Shown here: positions 26,748 to 33,996 of the stretch, in pieces | How positions within the stretch are numbered: position 1 is the stretch's first letter | How the letters are laid out: each line of letters opens with the position of its first letter | NCBI GenBank assembly: GCA_947488935.1 | Contig: CANLBN010000007.1 | Coordinates: 1-64,000, forward strand | Direction: 5' to 3' | From: an uncultured Pseudomonadales bacterium | GTDB taxonomy: Bacteria > Pseudomonadota > Gammaproteobacteria > Pseudomonadales > Cellvibrionaceae | Length of the DNA stretch: 64,000 bases | Position numbers and translations under genes: made by a program | Notes under the pieces: model-generated | What the model was told of the DNA's origin: nothing | Databases searched by the model: none | What the model saw: the letters and a program-made list of their open reading frames with translations, nothing else

Positions 26748-27299
26748 ATGGAATTAAGAGTTAATCGTGACGGTTTACCAATCCTAGATCAATTTAGTGA
26801 GGAGGGATTTATAGATTGTGTGCTAAAAATAACCGACCTTGAAGAAGATGAATGTTTATATAGATTCAATCTTCGTGCTTCATATGGCGGGATTGATTTA
26901 GGCTTCAGGGTTGAAGTTGTAAAAGGGATTCAAGGAGGGTTTGACTCTGATATGTCGCCTATCCGAGAGCATGTTTATAAAAAGGGAATTAAGTTTTTTC
27001 GTTCAGGCTCTGAAAGTGACCACTTTCTATGTACACTTGCTAAACTCTATGGTTTTAGTGAGGGAGAACTCAAAATGATTGAAGAAGAATCATTTACAGG
27101 AATAGCTTTGCATCAGGGTCATATAGATATGGCCTCAGAACCGATCAAGATAAAAATTTTTGGCAAAGATCAAGATGAAGATTTAGAAGAGAATTACAAT
27201 GAATCATTTTTTAATCTTGACCTAAAAAATGGCTTTGTATTCTGGAATGAAAAAGATCAGGAGTATAGGGAGCAACTTATTCGTGGGCTCTCAGTATAA
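26748..27299 (+). CDS. Cassette 22: hypothetical protein
   Basis: 183 residues, soluble and strongly acidic, with alternating strands and a helical middle (LCTLAKLYGFSEGELKMIEEE). No family recognised. GGGATAA precedes the ATG. It ends just before the attC. Confidence 0.66.
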   Translation: MELRVNRDGLPILDQFSEEGFIDCVLKITDLEEDECLYRFNLRASYGGIDLGFRVEVVKGIQGGFDSDMSPIREHVYKKGIKFFRSGSESDHFLCTLAKLYGFSEGELKMIEEESFTGIALHQGHIDMASEPIKIKIFGKDQDEDLEENYNESFFNLDLKNGFVFWNEKDQEYREQLIRGLSV

Positions 27300-27304
27300 A
27301 AGCC

Positions 27305-27406
27305 TAACAAGGCCATCAATCTGACGGCTTTTCCGTTGCTCGTTTTTGTGCTTGAATAGCACGACACTCACGACTACAAAGCCGCAGCTTATGGCGGCGT
27401 TCAATG
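27305..27406 (+). other. attC of cassette 22
   Basis: TAACAAGGCCATCAATCTG pairs with GCAGCTTATGGCGGCG^TTCAAT. R' reads GTTCAAT, unlike the GTTA of nearly all others. It is similar to the cassette 31 site. Confidence 0.85.
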
Positions 27407-27417
27407 ATGGAGATAAT

Positions 27418-28692
27418 ATGAAGGATCTTTTCCCCGGCCACTTCAAAGAAAGTGAAAAGAATCTAAAACAGGTTTGGGATTCGTGCATATTTGTATTTGA
27501 TGCAAATATATTATTGAATTTTTATAGGTATTCTGATTCTACTAGGCGCGAGTTTCTTCAGCTTCTTCAAAAAATACAAGAACGTGTATGGCTTCCACAT
27601 AGAGCTGCCGAGGAATATTTAAATAATCGACTATCGGTAATCGATCAGCAAGAACGCTCATATGATGAAACGGCTAAATCTATAAACTCTTTAAGGAGTG
27701 ATCTGGATAACGCTCGCCAACACCCATTTGTTAGTCAACAGACAATGAATCAAGTCAACAAGATCTTTGACCTTCTTTGTAATGAGTTGTCAGAAAACAA
27801 AGGGATTCACACTAAACGTATTTTAAATGATGAAATTAAAGAGTCTATTTCTTCCATATTTGAAAATAATGTAGGGCAGCCATATTCTAGAGAAGATCTA
27901 GAAAAGATGATTATTGATGGCGAGGAGCGTTATAAGCAAAAAATCCCACCTGGATTTAAGGATGGCACCAAATCTGGCGATAGCGATGTATTCACAGAGA
28001 AGTGTCGCAAATATGGGGACTTGATCGTTTGGAATCAAGTTATCGACAAGTCGATTGAAGCTAAAAAGGGCATAGTTCTTGTAACTGACGATAAAAAGGA
28101 AGATTGGTGGGAAAAATTCAAAGGCAAGACTGTTGGCCCTAGACCTGAGTTAGTGAAAGAATTTAAAGATAGAGCCGAAAACACATTTCATATGTATCAG
28201 GCTGATAGATTTCTTGAGCTAGCACGAGAGAATTTGAATGAACAAGTTAGTGATGAAATAGTTGAAGAAATAAGAGAGGTTAGAAGACGAGACAAGATAG
28301 CATATAAGAAAATGAAAGAAATGGAATTCATCAAAAGAAGAAAAGTAAAAGTTCATCACCTTATGGATGAACTTGAACAGACTCGTCATCAAATGATGTC
28401 ATATGAAAAAGAAATGAGCATGCTGCAAGAAAAAAGGCATATGCTGGAGAATGAACGTAATAGTTTGAGAGAACATCGAAATCATATACTACATGATGGT
28501 GATAGAGAGGTTGATAGTGACCGTTTGATGCAACATTATGAGTCAGTTTCAGAAGATTACGCCCAAATCAAACAGCATTTAGATCACTCTAAAAGTAAAT
28601 ATAATGACATGTCACGACACATGATGAGCCTTGAGCAAGAGTTAGCTCATAGCATGAAAATCATTGAACAAGAAAATGCAGTGGACTCGTAA
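27418..28692 (+). CDS. Cassette 23: PIN-like (DUF4935 type) protein with coiled coil
   Basis: 424 residues from ATG 27418 (GGAG seven bases upstream). The N-terminal half is a PIN-like nuclease domain: FVFDANILLNFYRY (first acidic residue), RVWLPHRAAEEYLNNR (second), GDLIVWNQV and a late VTDDKKEDWW acidic cluster, the PIN_8/DUF4935 pattern. The C-terminal part (about 290-424) is a long Met- and Glu-rich coiled coil. PIN domains are metal-dependent RNases, and this type occurs in putative phage-defence loci, so a defence or stress role is a fair inference. The gene reads into its own attC because the expected TAA at R'' is GAA. Confidence 0.8.
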   Translation: MKDLFPGHFKESEKNLKQVWDSCIFVFDANILLNFYRYSDSTRREFLQLLQKIQERVWLPHRAAEEYLNNRLSVIDQQERSYDETAKSINSLRSDLDNARQHPFVSQQTMNQVNKIFDLLCNELSENKGIHTKRILNDEIKESISSIFENNVGQPYSREDLEKMIIDGEERYKQKIPPGFKDGTKSGDSDVFTEKCRKYGDLIVWNQVIDKSIEAKKGIVLVTDDKKEDWWEKFKGKTVGPRPELVKEFKDRAENTFHMYQADRFLELARENLNEQVSDEIVEEIREVRRRDKIAYKKMKEMEFIKRRKVKVHHLMDELEQTRHQMMSYEKEMSMLQEKRHMLENERNSLREHRNHILHDGDREVDSDRLMQHYESVSEDYAQIKQHLDHSKSKYNDMSRHMMSLEQELAHSMKIIEQENAVDS

Positions 28693-28718
28693 ACTCGCCG
28701 CTGATTTTGGCGTTATGT
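28666..28718 (+). other. attC of cassette 23, mutated R''
   Basis: GAACAAGAAAATGCAG pairs with CTGATTTTGGCG^TTATG, so the site is recognisable. The first base of the usual TAACAAG is G. This breaks the core and removes the usual stop codon. The site may be recombination-deficient, linking cassettes 23 and 24. Confidence 0.72.
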
Positions 28719-28757
28719 GTTAATGCTCGTAGCTAGCAGCCTTATCTTATAAATTAT

Positions 28758-28797
28758 TCAACCTAATGGTTGACTATTATTAATCCACAAGTATACT
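28758..28797 (+). promoter_or_regulatory. Promoter and operator of ArsR cassette
   Basis: A sigma-70 promoter, TTGACT (28770-28775), 16 bp, TATACT (28792-28797), is overlapped by a perfect inverted repeat, TCAACCTAATGGTTGA (28758-28773). A further ATGGTTGA half-site overlaps the start codon. This suggests autoregulation by the ArsR product. The predicted transcript start is within a few bases of the ATG, so the mRNA may be leaderless. Confidence 0.7.
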
Positions 28798-28804
28798 GAG
28801 CCAT

Positions 28805-29149
28805 ATGGTTGAATATAGTAATGGCGAAATTATCTCTGAGACACTTAAAAGTATGAGTGATGTTACTCGTCGCTCGCTTTTAACTAGGCTCTGTCAGGAA
28901 GGCCCTTGTCGAGTGACTGATTTGGCCTCTTATTATGATATGTCTCTTAATGCTATATCCAAACATATAAAAGTCTTAGAAAGATGTGGGCTTATCACTC
29001 GTAAGACTATCGGTAGAACTCATTGGATAGAAGCAGAATTAAAGCAGATTCATGTCGTAGAAGAATGGTTTAAAGAACTTAAGTCCATCTGGGAGCTCCG
29101 CCTTGAAAAACTAACTGAACTAATAGAAGTGGAGAAAAAGGATGAATGA
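28805..29149 (+). CDS. Cassette 24: ArsR-family regulator
   Basis: 114 residues with a winged helix-turn-helix (about 12-85): SDVTRRSLLTRL, then CRVTDLASYYDMSLNAISKHIKVLE as recognition helix region. It lacks the metal-binding cysteines of arsenic sensors and matches the ArsR subgroup paired with SRPBCC proteins. The stop overlaps the next gene's start by 8 bases. It probably represses its own promoter; the inducer is unknown. Confidence 0.88.
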   Translation: MVEYSNGEIISETLKSMSDVTRRSLLTRLCQEGPCRVTDLASYYDMSLNAISKHIKVLERCGLITRKTIGRTHWIEAELKQIHVVEEWFKELKSIWELRLEKLTELIEVEKKDE

Positions 29150-29570
29150 CCTAACTGTTAATGTAAGCAAAATTATTGAAGCACCAATTACGAAGGTATT
29201 TGATGCATGGCTGGATCCAATCATTTTGGCAAAATTCATTTTACCTATGCCTGGAATGGAAAGTCCACAAGTTGAAAATGAAGCGCATGTAGGCGGTGAA
29301 TTTACCATCACGATGCAGGTTGGAGATAGCAAAATACCTCACACAGGGAAATATTTAAAAATTGATCGCCCGAAAAAACTATCTTTTACGTGGGAATCGC
29401 CAGAATCGGTTGATGATAGCATTGTGACATTAAATCTCACAGAGTTACCTGATGGGAAAACAAATATTGAACTCACTCATGTGAAATTTATTGACGAAAA
29501 ACGTCGGTCAAACCATGAAGGTGGCTGGGGCAATATTTTGAAAAAATTGGATGAGGTAACTAGTGCTTAG
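29142..29570 (+). CDS. Cassette 24: SRPBCC (AHSA1-type) protein
   Basis: 142 residues of the START-like AHSA1 family: an opening VSKIIEAPITKVFDAWLDP, a GGEFTITM strand and the C-terminal NHEGGWGNILKKLDEV helix are characteristic. These proteins form a hydrophobic pocket for small ligands; the ligand here is unknown. GGAG lies seven bases before the ATG, inside arsR, so the two are translationally coupled. A regulator-plus-effector pair with its own promoter is unusual in a cassette. Confidence 0.87.
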   Translation: MNDLTVNVSKIIEAPITKVFDAWLDPIILAKFILPMPGMESPQVENEAHVGGEFTITMQVGDSKIPHTGKYLKIDRPKKLSFTWESPESVDDSIVTLNLTELPDGKTNIELTHVKFIDEKRRSNHEGGWGNILKKLDEVTSA

Positions 29571-29593
29571 TCAGTTTACACCTCCAAAACACA

Positions 29594-29666
29594 TAACAAG
29601 TCAAACCAGTTCGCAGCTATCGCTGCCGGACTCACTAACGTTCGCCGCTGTTTGAGGCGTTATATT
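29594..29666 (+). other. attC of cassette 24
   Basis: TAACAAGTCAAACCAGTTCG pairs with GCCGCTGTTTGAGGCG^TTATAT. The central stem has GCAGC/GCTGC and GACTC repeats. Confidence 0.88.
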
Positions 29667-29677
29667 TTTTTGAGAAT

Positions 29678-29959
29678 ATGAAAATTTATATAGATTGGAA
29701 CAAGATCAGTGAAGTTGATGACTTTTATTCTCAACTTTTCCCTCAGGTAAAGGCACCTGGTTGGCATGGTCGTAATCTTGATGATTTAAGTGATAGTTTA
29801 ATAGCAGGAAATATTAACGAAATAGAGCCTCCTTTTTGTATTATAAATCTCAATATTGAATTTTTAAGTGAAGAGTTTAAGGAGTTCTTTTTAAGGGTGA
29901 ATGAAATTTATAAGGAAGCAAATTTAAGTGGTAGAAAAATCAGGGTATTTAGTGAATAA
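29678..29959 (+). CDS. Cassette 25: barstar-family protein
   Basis: 93 residues, the usual length of barstar, the inhibitor of the secreted RNase barnase. The family signature around helix 2 is clear: APGWHGRNLDDLSDSL, followed by a hydrophobic strand and the C-terminal RKIRVFSE strand. Barstar-like proteins give immunity to barnase-type toxins. No toxin gene accompanies it, so it may protect against toxins of competitors or act on another ribonuclease. Confidence 0.85.
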   Translation: MKIYIDWNKISEVDDFYSQLFPQVKAPGWHGRNLDDLSDSLIAGNINEIEPPFCIINLNIEFLSEEFKEFFLRVNEIYKEANLSGRKIRVFSE

Positions 29960-29965
29960 AAAACA

Positions 29966-30052
29966 TAACAAGTGTGTCATGTTCGCACGCAAAACCACGC
30001 GTGCTGGACGGCTTTCGCGCTGCTCCAGCCGCCCCATACACAGGCGTTAAAC
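29966..30052 (+). other. attC of cassette 25
   Basis: The third member of the family shared with cassettes 15 and 21 (TAACAAGTGTGTCATG to ACACAGGCG^TTAAAC). It adjoins the fourth 196-bp repeat. Confidence 0.9.
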
Positions 30053-30242
30053 ATCCCTTCGCGCATCGAGCGCTCGGATCTGTTTAACGGGTCGGAGTTC
30101 AGGTAGGAACGCAGACGGCTTGGTATTAGTGGATAGTTAGAGTTATTAGCAATAAATTTACTCGGAGAGTTGGGTGAGCGCGAGAAGCCGTCTAACAACG
30201 CGTTCCAGATATCTGCTATCGCGGTACCTGAACTCCGACCCG
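30047..30242 (+). repeat. 196-bp hairpin cassette, copy 4
   Basis: The most divergent copy. The loop reads GGTATTAGTGG and GAGTTATTAGC (shared with copy 5). It also has AACATCCCTTCG for AACAGCCCCTCG near the left end and ATATCTGC for ATATCCGC in the attC loop. All three main stem arms are unchanged (21-nt arms at 30085-30105 and 30225-30245). Short attC 30193-30248. Confidence 0.93.
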
Positions 30243-30257
30243 TTAGAAGTATAAGTA

Positions 30258-30743
30258 ATGAATTTCAGTAGCCATCAAAAAAAACTAGTTGAGTTAATTG
30301 AAATTGCCTTAAAAAAGGGTAAGATTGAGCTTATTAGCGATTTCAAGCCTATTTTAAATGATGCATCAAAATTATTTAAAACTGATAAATTTCAATTTTG
30401 GCTTCAACAAATTAGACAGCATCAGGTTGAAGAAATACCAATGACCAATTACGGTCTTGACCTTGCTAAGCAACAGGTTCGTAATCTGGTATTAGCCGAT
30501 CGTAATTCAATTCAAACAGACATTACTTATATTTGCGAATGTGTTTTTACTTATTTTAACGATAATGATATGTGCTTTATGCAAGGCGATTTTCATTACT
30601 ATGTAAATATAGAGTCAGGTGTTTTATTTAAAGAAAGTAATATGGGGGTAGTTGAGCCATCAGAGGCTAACCCTGAAAATGGCAATTATAGAATTGCTCT
30701 TAAATCAGAATTAAAAGTTAATGAAAATGAGTTTTATGTGTAG
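30258..30743 (+). CDS. Cassette 27: hypothetical protein
   Basis: 161 residues; a helical N-terminal half rich in Lys and a beta-rich C-terminal half with several aromatic residues (GDFHYYVNIESGVLF). No family recognised. The ATG lies 15 bases after the junction that follows repeat copy 4. Confidence 0.65.
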   Translation: MNFSSHQKKLVELIEIALKKGKIELISDFKPILNDASKLFKTDKFQFWLQQIRQHQVEEIPMTNYGLDLAKQQVRNLVLADRNSIQTDITYICECVFTYFNDNDMCFMQGDFHYYVNIESGVLFKESNMGVVEPSEANPENGNYRIALKSELKVNENEFYV

Positions 30744-30752
30744 TAATACTTC

Positions 30753-30828
30753 TAACAAGCGGCTTAAGTACGCTCCCTTTGGTCGACGGAAGCAGCAAAG
30801 CTGCTCCCGCTTAGCCGAACGTTATATG
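30753..30828 (+). other. attC of cassette 27
   Basis: TAACAAGCGGCTTAAGTACG pairs with GCTTAGCCGAACG^TTATAT. R' has AACG, and the inner stem is GCAGCAAAGCTGC. Confidence 0.85.
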
Positions 30829-30838
30829 CATCAATGAT

Positions 30839-31342
30839 ATGATTGACAATCTTCCCCCAGTAATAGATTCATGCAAGCTCTTACTCTATGCGGGCACCGG
30901 TTCTGATGTCGAGTTTACCGATCGAATTAATTTGCATGTGGGAAGCTCTGATGGCGAGTTTATACGAGTTGGCGAACAGCCATATTTGATCATTGCCCAA
31001 CCATATTCGAATCAAGACGAATATTTATTGATGTTCTGTAATTCTTCTTTTGAGACAGTAGGCGTAATTAATTTTGCTTCACTGCATGAAGCAAAATTAA
31101 AGGCTGAAAAAGGATATAGAGGTATATCTGATAAGTGGAAACCGTCACCTTTTACGGAGAATGAAGTTTCAAACTATCTCCGAGATGAATATGAAGTTGA
31201 CCCTACTTCAGAATGGTGGAAAGATGAATGCTCTTTTTGCGAAAAGTCATCTGAACTAGAAATGCTAATTAAAGGAACTAAAGCCTCTATATGTAAAAGC
31301 TGCATAGAAAGTTTTGCGAGTGAAATAAATGAGAACATATAA
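30839..31342 (+). CDS. Cassette 28: protein with ClpX-like C4 zinc finger
   Basis: 167 residues. The last 35 residues hold CSFCEKSSELEMLIKG followed by ICKSCIE, which has the spacing and neighbouring residues of the N-terminal C4 zinc-binding domain of ClpX (CSFCGKS...LIAG...ICDECV). Here the finger is at the C-terminus and no AAA+ domain follows. The N-terminal 120 residues are an unknown acidic domain. In ClpX this finger binds adaptors and substrates, so a link to ClpXP is worth testing. The TAA stop opens the attC. Confidence 0.72.
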   Translation: MIDNLPPVIDSCKLLLYAGTGSDVEFTDRINLHVGSSDGEFIRVGEQPYLIIAQPYSNQDEYLLMFCNSSFETVGVINFASLHEAKLKAEKGYRGISDKWKPSPFTENEVSNYLRDEYEVDPTSEWWKDECSFCEKSSELEMLIKGTKASICKSCIESFASEINENI

Positions 31343-31427
31343 CAAGTTGCCCAATTTCACTCCGCTGCAAAAAGACGCAGCTCCGCGGGACGCGTTTTCA
31401 ACGCGCCCCTTGGCAAGGCGTTAACTG
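31340..31427 (+). other. attC of cassette 28
   Basis: TAACAAGTTGCCCAATTTC pairs with GCGCCCCTTGGCAAGGCG^TTAACT. A GGGACGCGTTTTC/AACGCGCCCC inner stem is present. Confidence 0.87.
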
Positions 31428-31429
31428 AT

Positions 31430-31759
31430 ATGTATAAAGAAAGAGATCCAGATATAGAAGCAAAGGTAACGCTGTTATCTACCAAAGACGGAGGCAGAAA
31501 ACTCCCATCTGGCACAGGTTATAGACCAGCACACCTCGTTAGAGAAGATTATCTAACTACAGGTGTGCAACATTATATTGAGCAAGATACTTTAAGGCCA
31601 GGTGAAAGTTGCTTTGCTAATATTTGGTTCATAACCCCCGAGGCTTATCCTAAATCTTTATGGGTTGGTAAAAATATTCAATTTCAAGAAGGTGGCAGAG
31701 TTGTTGGATATGCGGAAGTTAAAAAAATCAATAATACTGTTTTGCTTAGAAACAGTTAA
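31430..31759 (+). CDS. Cassette 29: EF-Tu domain-like protein
   Basis: 109 residues that resemble a free-standing beta-barrel domain of translation factor Tu. They open with EAKVTLLSTKDGGRKLPSG-like residues, GYRPAHL, then ANIWFITPEAYP, LWVGKNIQFQEGG and VVGYAEVKKI, the order seen in the C-terminal barrel. There is no GTPase domain. Such stand-alone barrels occur in many bacteria without a known function. The stop overlaps the attC. Confidence 0.7.
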   Translation: MYKERDPDIEAKVTLLSTKDGGRKLPSGTGYRPAHLVREDYLTTGVQHYIEQDTLRPGESCFANIWFITPEAYPKSLWVGKNIQFQEGGRVVGYAEVKKINNTVLLRNS

Positions 31760-31812
31760 CAAGGCGCTTAAGCTAGGACGCATTAACGTGCGCCTCTTAC
31801 TTGGCGTTAAAC
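31757..31812 (+). other. attC of cassette 29
   Basis: About 56 bp. TAACAAGGCGCTTAAGCTAG pairs with CGCCTCTTACTTGGCG^TTAAAC. It adjoins the fifth 196-bp repeat. Confidence 0.87.
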
Positions 31813-32002
31813 AGCCCCTCGCGCATCGAGCGCTCGGATCTGTTTAACGGGTCGGAGTTCAGGTAGGAACGCAGACGGCTTGGTATTAGTGGATAGTTAG
31901 AGTTATTAGCAATAAATTTACTCGGAGAGTTGGGTGAGCGCGAGAAGCCGTCTAACAACGCGTTCCAGATATCCGCTATCGCGGTACCTGAACTCCGACC
32001 CG
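31807..32002 (+). repeat. 196-bp hairpin cassette, copy 5
   Basis: The loop is as in copy 4, but the left end and attC loop are as in copies 1-3. Arms at 31845-31865 and 31985-32005; short attC 31953-32008. The mix of features suggests that copies 4 and 5 share a recent ancestor and that copy 4 later gained its own changes. Confidence 0.93.
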
Positions 32003-32015
32003 TTAGTTGTCAAAT

Positions 32016-32402
32016 ATGAACGAAGAAATATTAGCCGATCTAAGTACAATTAAAGATTTACAGGTTGTAATTATTATCCTGTTGAGTTTTATTGTTTTGG
32101 TGCAGGTTACAAAAATTTTGGCTCGTTTATATCGAGATTGGAGCTCAAACAAAGAACATGCGTTCATTCATATAGCATCAGATTTATACGACAAAGGTAG
32201 TTATCAAGAGCTTTCCGAATATTGTACAAATAGAATGGAAAGATGGGCCGGTAATCCATACCCAATCTATTGGCAAGCAAGAGCCCAGTATAAGCTTGGG
32301 AATCTAGAAGTGGCAAAAGAGCTTTTTGAAAAGGTGTTAAATATGGAACCTGAATGGGAAAATTCGATAGAGCCTCATTTAGATAAGTTAAAAAATAACT
32401 AA
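32016..32402 (+). CDS. Cassette 31: membrane-anchored TPR protein
   Basis: 128 residues from ATG 32016 (an in-frame TTG lies nine bases earlier). One membrane helix (about 15-37) is followed by a short tetratricopeptide-like region (about 50-115; YWQARAQYKLGNLEVAKELFEKVLNMEP is a clear TPR). It probably anchors a small protein-binding domain to the inner membrane. The partner is unknown. The stop overlaps the attC. Confidence 0.75.
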   Translation: MNEEILADLSTIKDLQVVIIILLSFIVLVQVTKILARLYRDWSSNKEHAFIHIASDLYDKGSYQELSEYCTNRMERWAGNPYPIYWQARAQYKLGNLEVAKELFEKVLNMEPEWENSIEPHLDKLKNN

Positions 32403-32502
32403 CAAGGCCATCAATCTGACGGCTTTTCCGTTGCTCGTTTTTGTGCTTGAATAGCACAAAACCAATCAACTACAAAGCCGCAGTTTATGGCGGCGTTAGG
32501 TT
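32400..32502 (+). other. attC of cassette 31
   Basis: TAACAAGGCCATCAATCTG pairs with GCAGTTTATGGCGGCG^TTAGGT. It is nearly the same as the cassette 22 site. Confidence 0.9.
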
Positions 32503-32510
32503 ACCAAATA

Positions 32511-33140
32511 ATGGAATTGAATTTCTTCTCAACTCTTATTTTAGTAATGCTGGCTGTGTGGATCATACAGGCTTTAAGGCTTGCTTTTTCACAAAAAGAG
32601 TTCACTTGGAAGTCTGCGTTAAATTTCATTGCTAGCGCCTGTCTTATTGTTGGAGCAGTAGGTTTTTTGGGTTCTGCACTCTCGGCAACAGCTGGTTTAG
32701 GTGCTTCACAATCCTTTGAGTGGCCAATTGGTGCAACAGATAAGGCTTTAGAATATTCTAATGGCAACATCGTTGTTCCGCATGAGCCATCTGGGAGAGT
32801 ACAAATTTACGATAAGTCTCTTCAGTTTATAAGAGGTTGGTCTGTAAAGGCATCAGGCGGCTCATTCAAGTTGTTCCCAGCTGAGAATTCTACTTTCTAT
32901 ATATTCACCGCACGAGGTAACATGAAGTATCATTATGACTTACATGGTAAATTACTATCCTCAGAAAAATATAGCGATGCTTATCCTGCCGATAGTACAG
33001 AGTTAGTAAGTATTTCAATACCTACACCCGTATATCTTCAGGTGTTCACGCATCCATTCGCATCGTGGTTTGTCGCTGCATTTGGCATGTTTTTATTATT
33101 TATTACAGGCGAGGTTCGTGGTCAAAAACTTAATAAGTAG
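32511..33140 (+). CDS. Cassette 32: membrane protein
   Basis: 209 residues from ATG 32511; the frame further upstream is attC. Two N-terminal helices (about 5-25 and 38-62), an extracytoplasmic beta-rich domain (about 70-180) and a C-terminal helix (about 183-203). No family recognised. The layout suggests a periplasmic sensor-like or adhesion domain held by three helices. Confidence 0.65.
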   Translation: MELNFFSTLILVMLAVWIIQALRLAFSQKEFTWKSALNFIASACLIVGAVGFLGSALSATAGLGASQSFEWPIGATDKALEYSNGNIVVPHEPSGRVQIYDKSLQFIRGWSVKASGGSFKLFPAENSTFYIFTARGNMKYHYDLHGKLLSSEKYSDAYPADSTELVSISIPTPVYLQVFTHPFASWFVAAFGMFLLFITGEVRGQKLNK

Positions 33141-33198
33141 CTGCACCGGAAAAATACTCGCTGCGCTCCCATTTTTTCGGCGAGCAAGGCGCTAGAAA
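33131..33198 (+). other. Decayed attC of cassette 32
   Basis: The arms CACCGGAAAAAT and ATTTTTTCGGCG still pair, but R'' reads TAATAAG (not TAACAAG) and R' reads GCGCTAGA (not GCGTTAGA). Both core sites are mutated, so recombination here is doubtful and cassettes 32 and 33 may now move only together. Confidence 0.65.
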
Positions 33199-33279
33199 TT
33201 ACATATAGCAAGATTCGGGTCGCTATCAACAATCATAAAAAGTAATAATTCCTATAAATCACTCAATATAGGAATAACC

Positions 33280-33990
33280 ATGAAATTAAATATAGAGCCA
33301 TCAATAATGTATTTTGGTACACCTGTTGTACTAATCAGCACCTTGAACGAAGACGGTACAACAAATATTGCCCCTATATCATCAATATGGTGGCTAGGAT
33401 GGAGCTGTATGATTGGCTTAGATAGCACCTCAAAATCCACAGAGAACTTAAAAAAAAATGGTCAATGTGTTTTAAACTTGGCATCGGGCGATTTAGCAAA
33501 TAAAGTGAATAACCTTGCACTATTGACCGGAAGCAAGGAAATACCTATTCATAAAAGGTTACTAGGCTATAAATATTCTAAAGATAAATTCACAGATTCT
33601 GGTTTTACTCCTAATAAAAGAGATTCAGAATCAATTAACTGCGTAAATGAATGCAAAATACAGCTCACTGCTATCGTTAAAAATATCAGCGAGTTTGCCA
33701 AAAATGATGCCCGTATGGCAATTCCAGCATATGCCATTGAGTTACAAATTACTCAAGTTAATGCTTCTCCAGAGATTTTGCTAAACGACAATAAAAATAA
33801 AATAGATCCCAATAAATGGAACCCTCTGATCATGAATTTTCGTAAATTATACAGCTTGTCTTCTGAGCTAAACGAATCTAGGCTGGCAATAAAATCAGAA
33901 GACCTGTATGCACCTTGGAAAAAAAAGGGTATTGTACGTTTTCTAACAAACAAGGTTTTAAAACTTTCAAACAAGAAATATGGCCACTAA
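33280..33990 (+). CDS. Cassette 33: flavin reductase-like protein
   Basis: 236 residues of the flavin reductase-like, FMN-binding split-barrel superfamily: FGTPVVLISTLNEDGTTNIAPISSIWW and GQCVLNLAS are typical of the first half. A C-terminal extension (about 185-236) is basic and of unknown role. It could bind FMN and reduce it with NAD(P)H or act on a specific substrate. TAGGAATAACC is the ribosome binding site. About 90 bp separate it from the decayed attC, enough for its own promoter, though none is clear. Confidence 0.82.
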   Translation: MKLNIEPSIMYFGTPVVLISTLNEDGTTNIAPISSIWWLGWSCMIGLDSTSKSTENLKKNGQCVLNLASGDLANKVNNLALLTGSKEIPIHKRLLGYKYSKDKFTDSGFTPNKRDSESINCVNECKIQLTAIVKNISEFAKNDARMAIPAYAIELQITQVNASPEILLNDNKNKIDPNKWNPLIMNFRKLYSLSSELNESRLAIKSEDLYAPWKKKGIVRFLTNKVLKLSNKKYGH

Positions 33991-33996
33991 AATTTC

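Noticed and set aside
21118..32002. The five repeats as a CRISPR array or as MITE insertions
   Set aside because: Spacing is kilobases with genes between, and every copy is bounded exactly by cassette junctions with no target-site duplication, so IntI-mediated cassettes explain them better.
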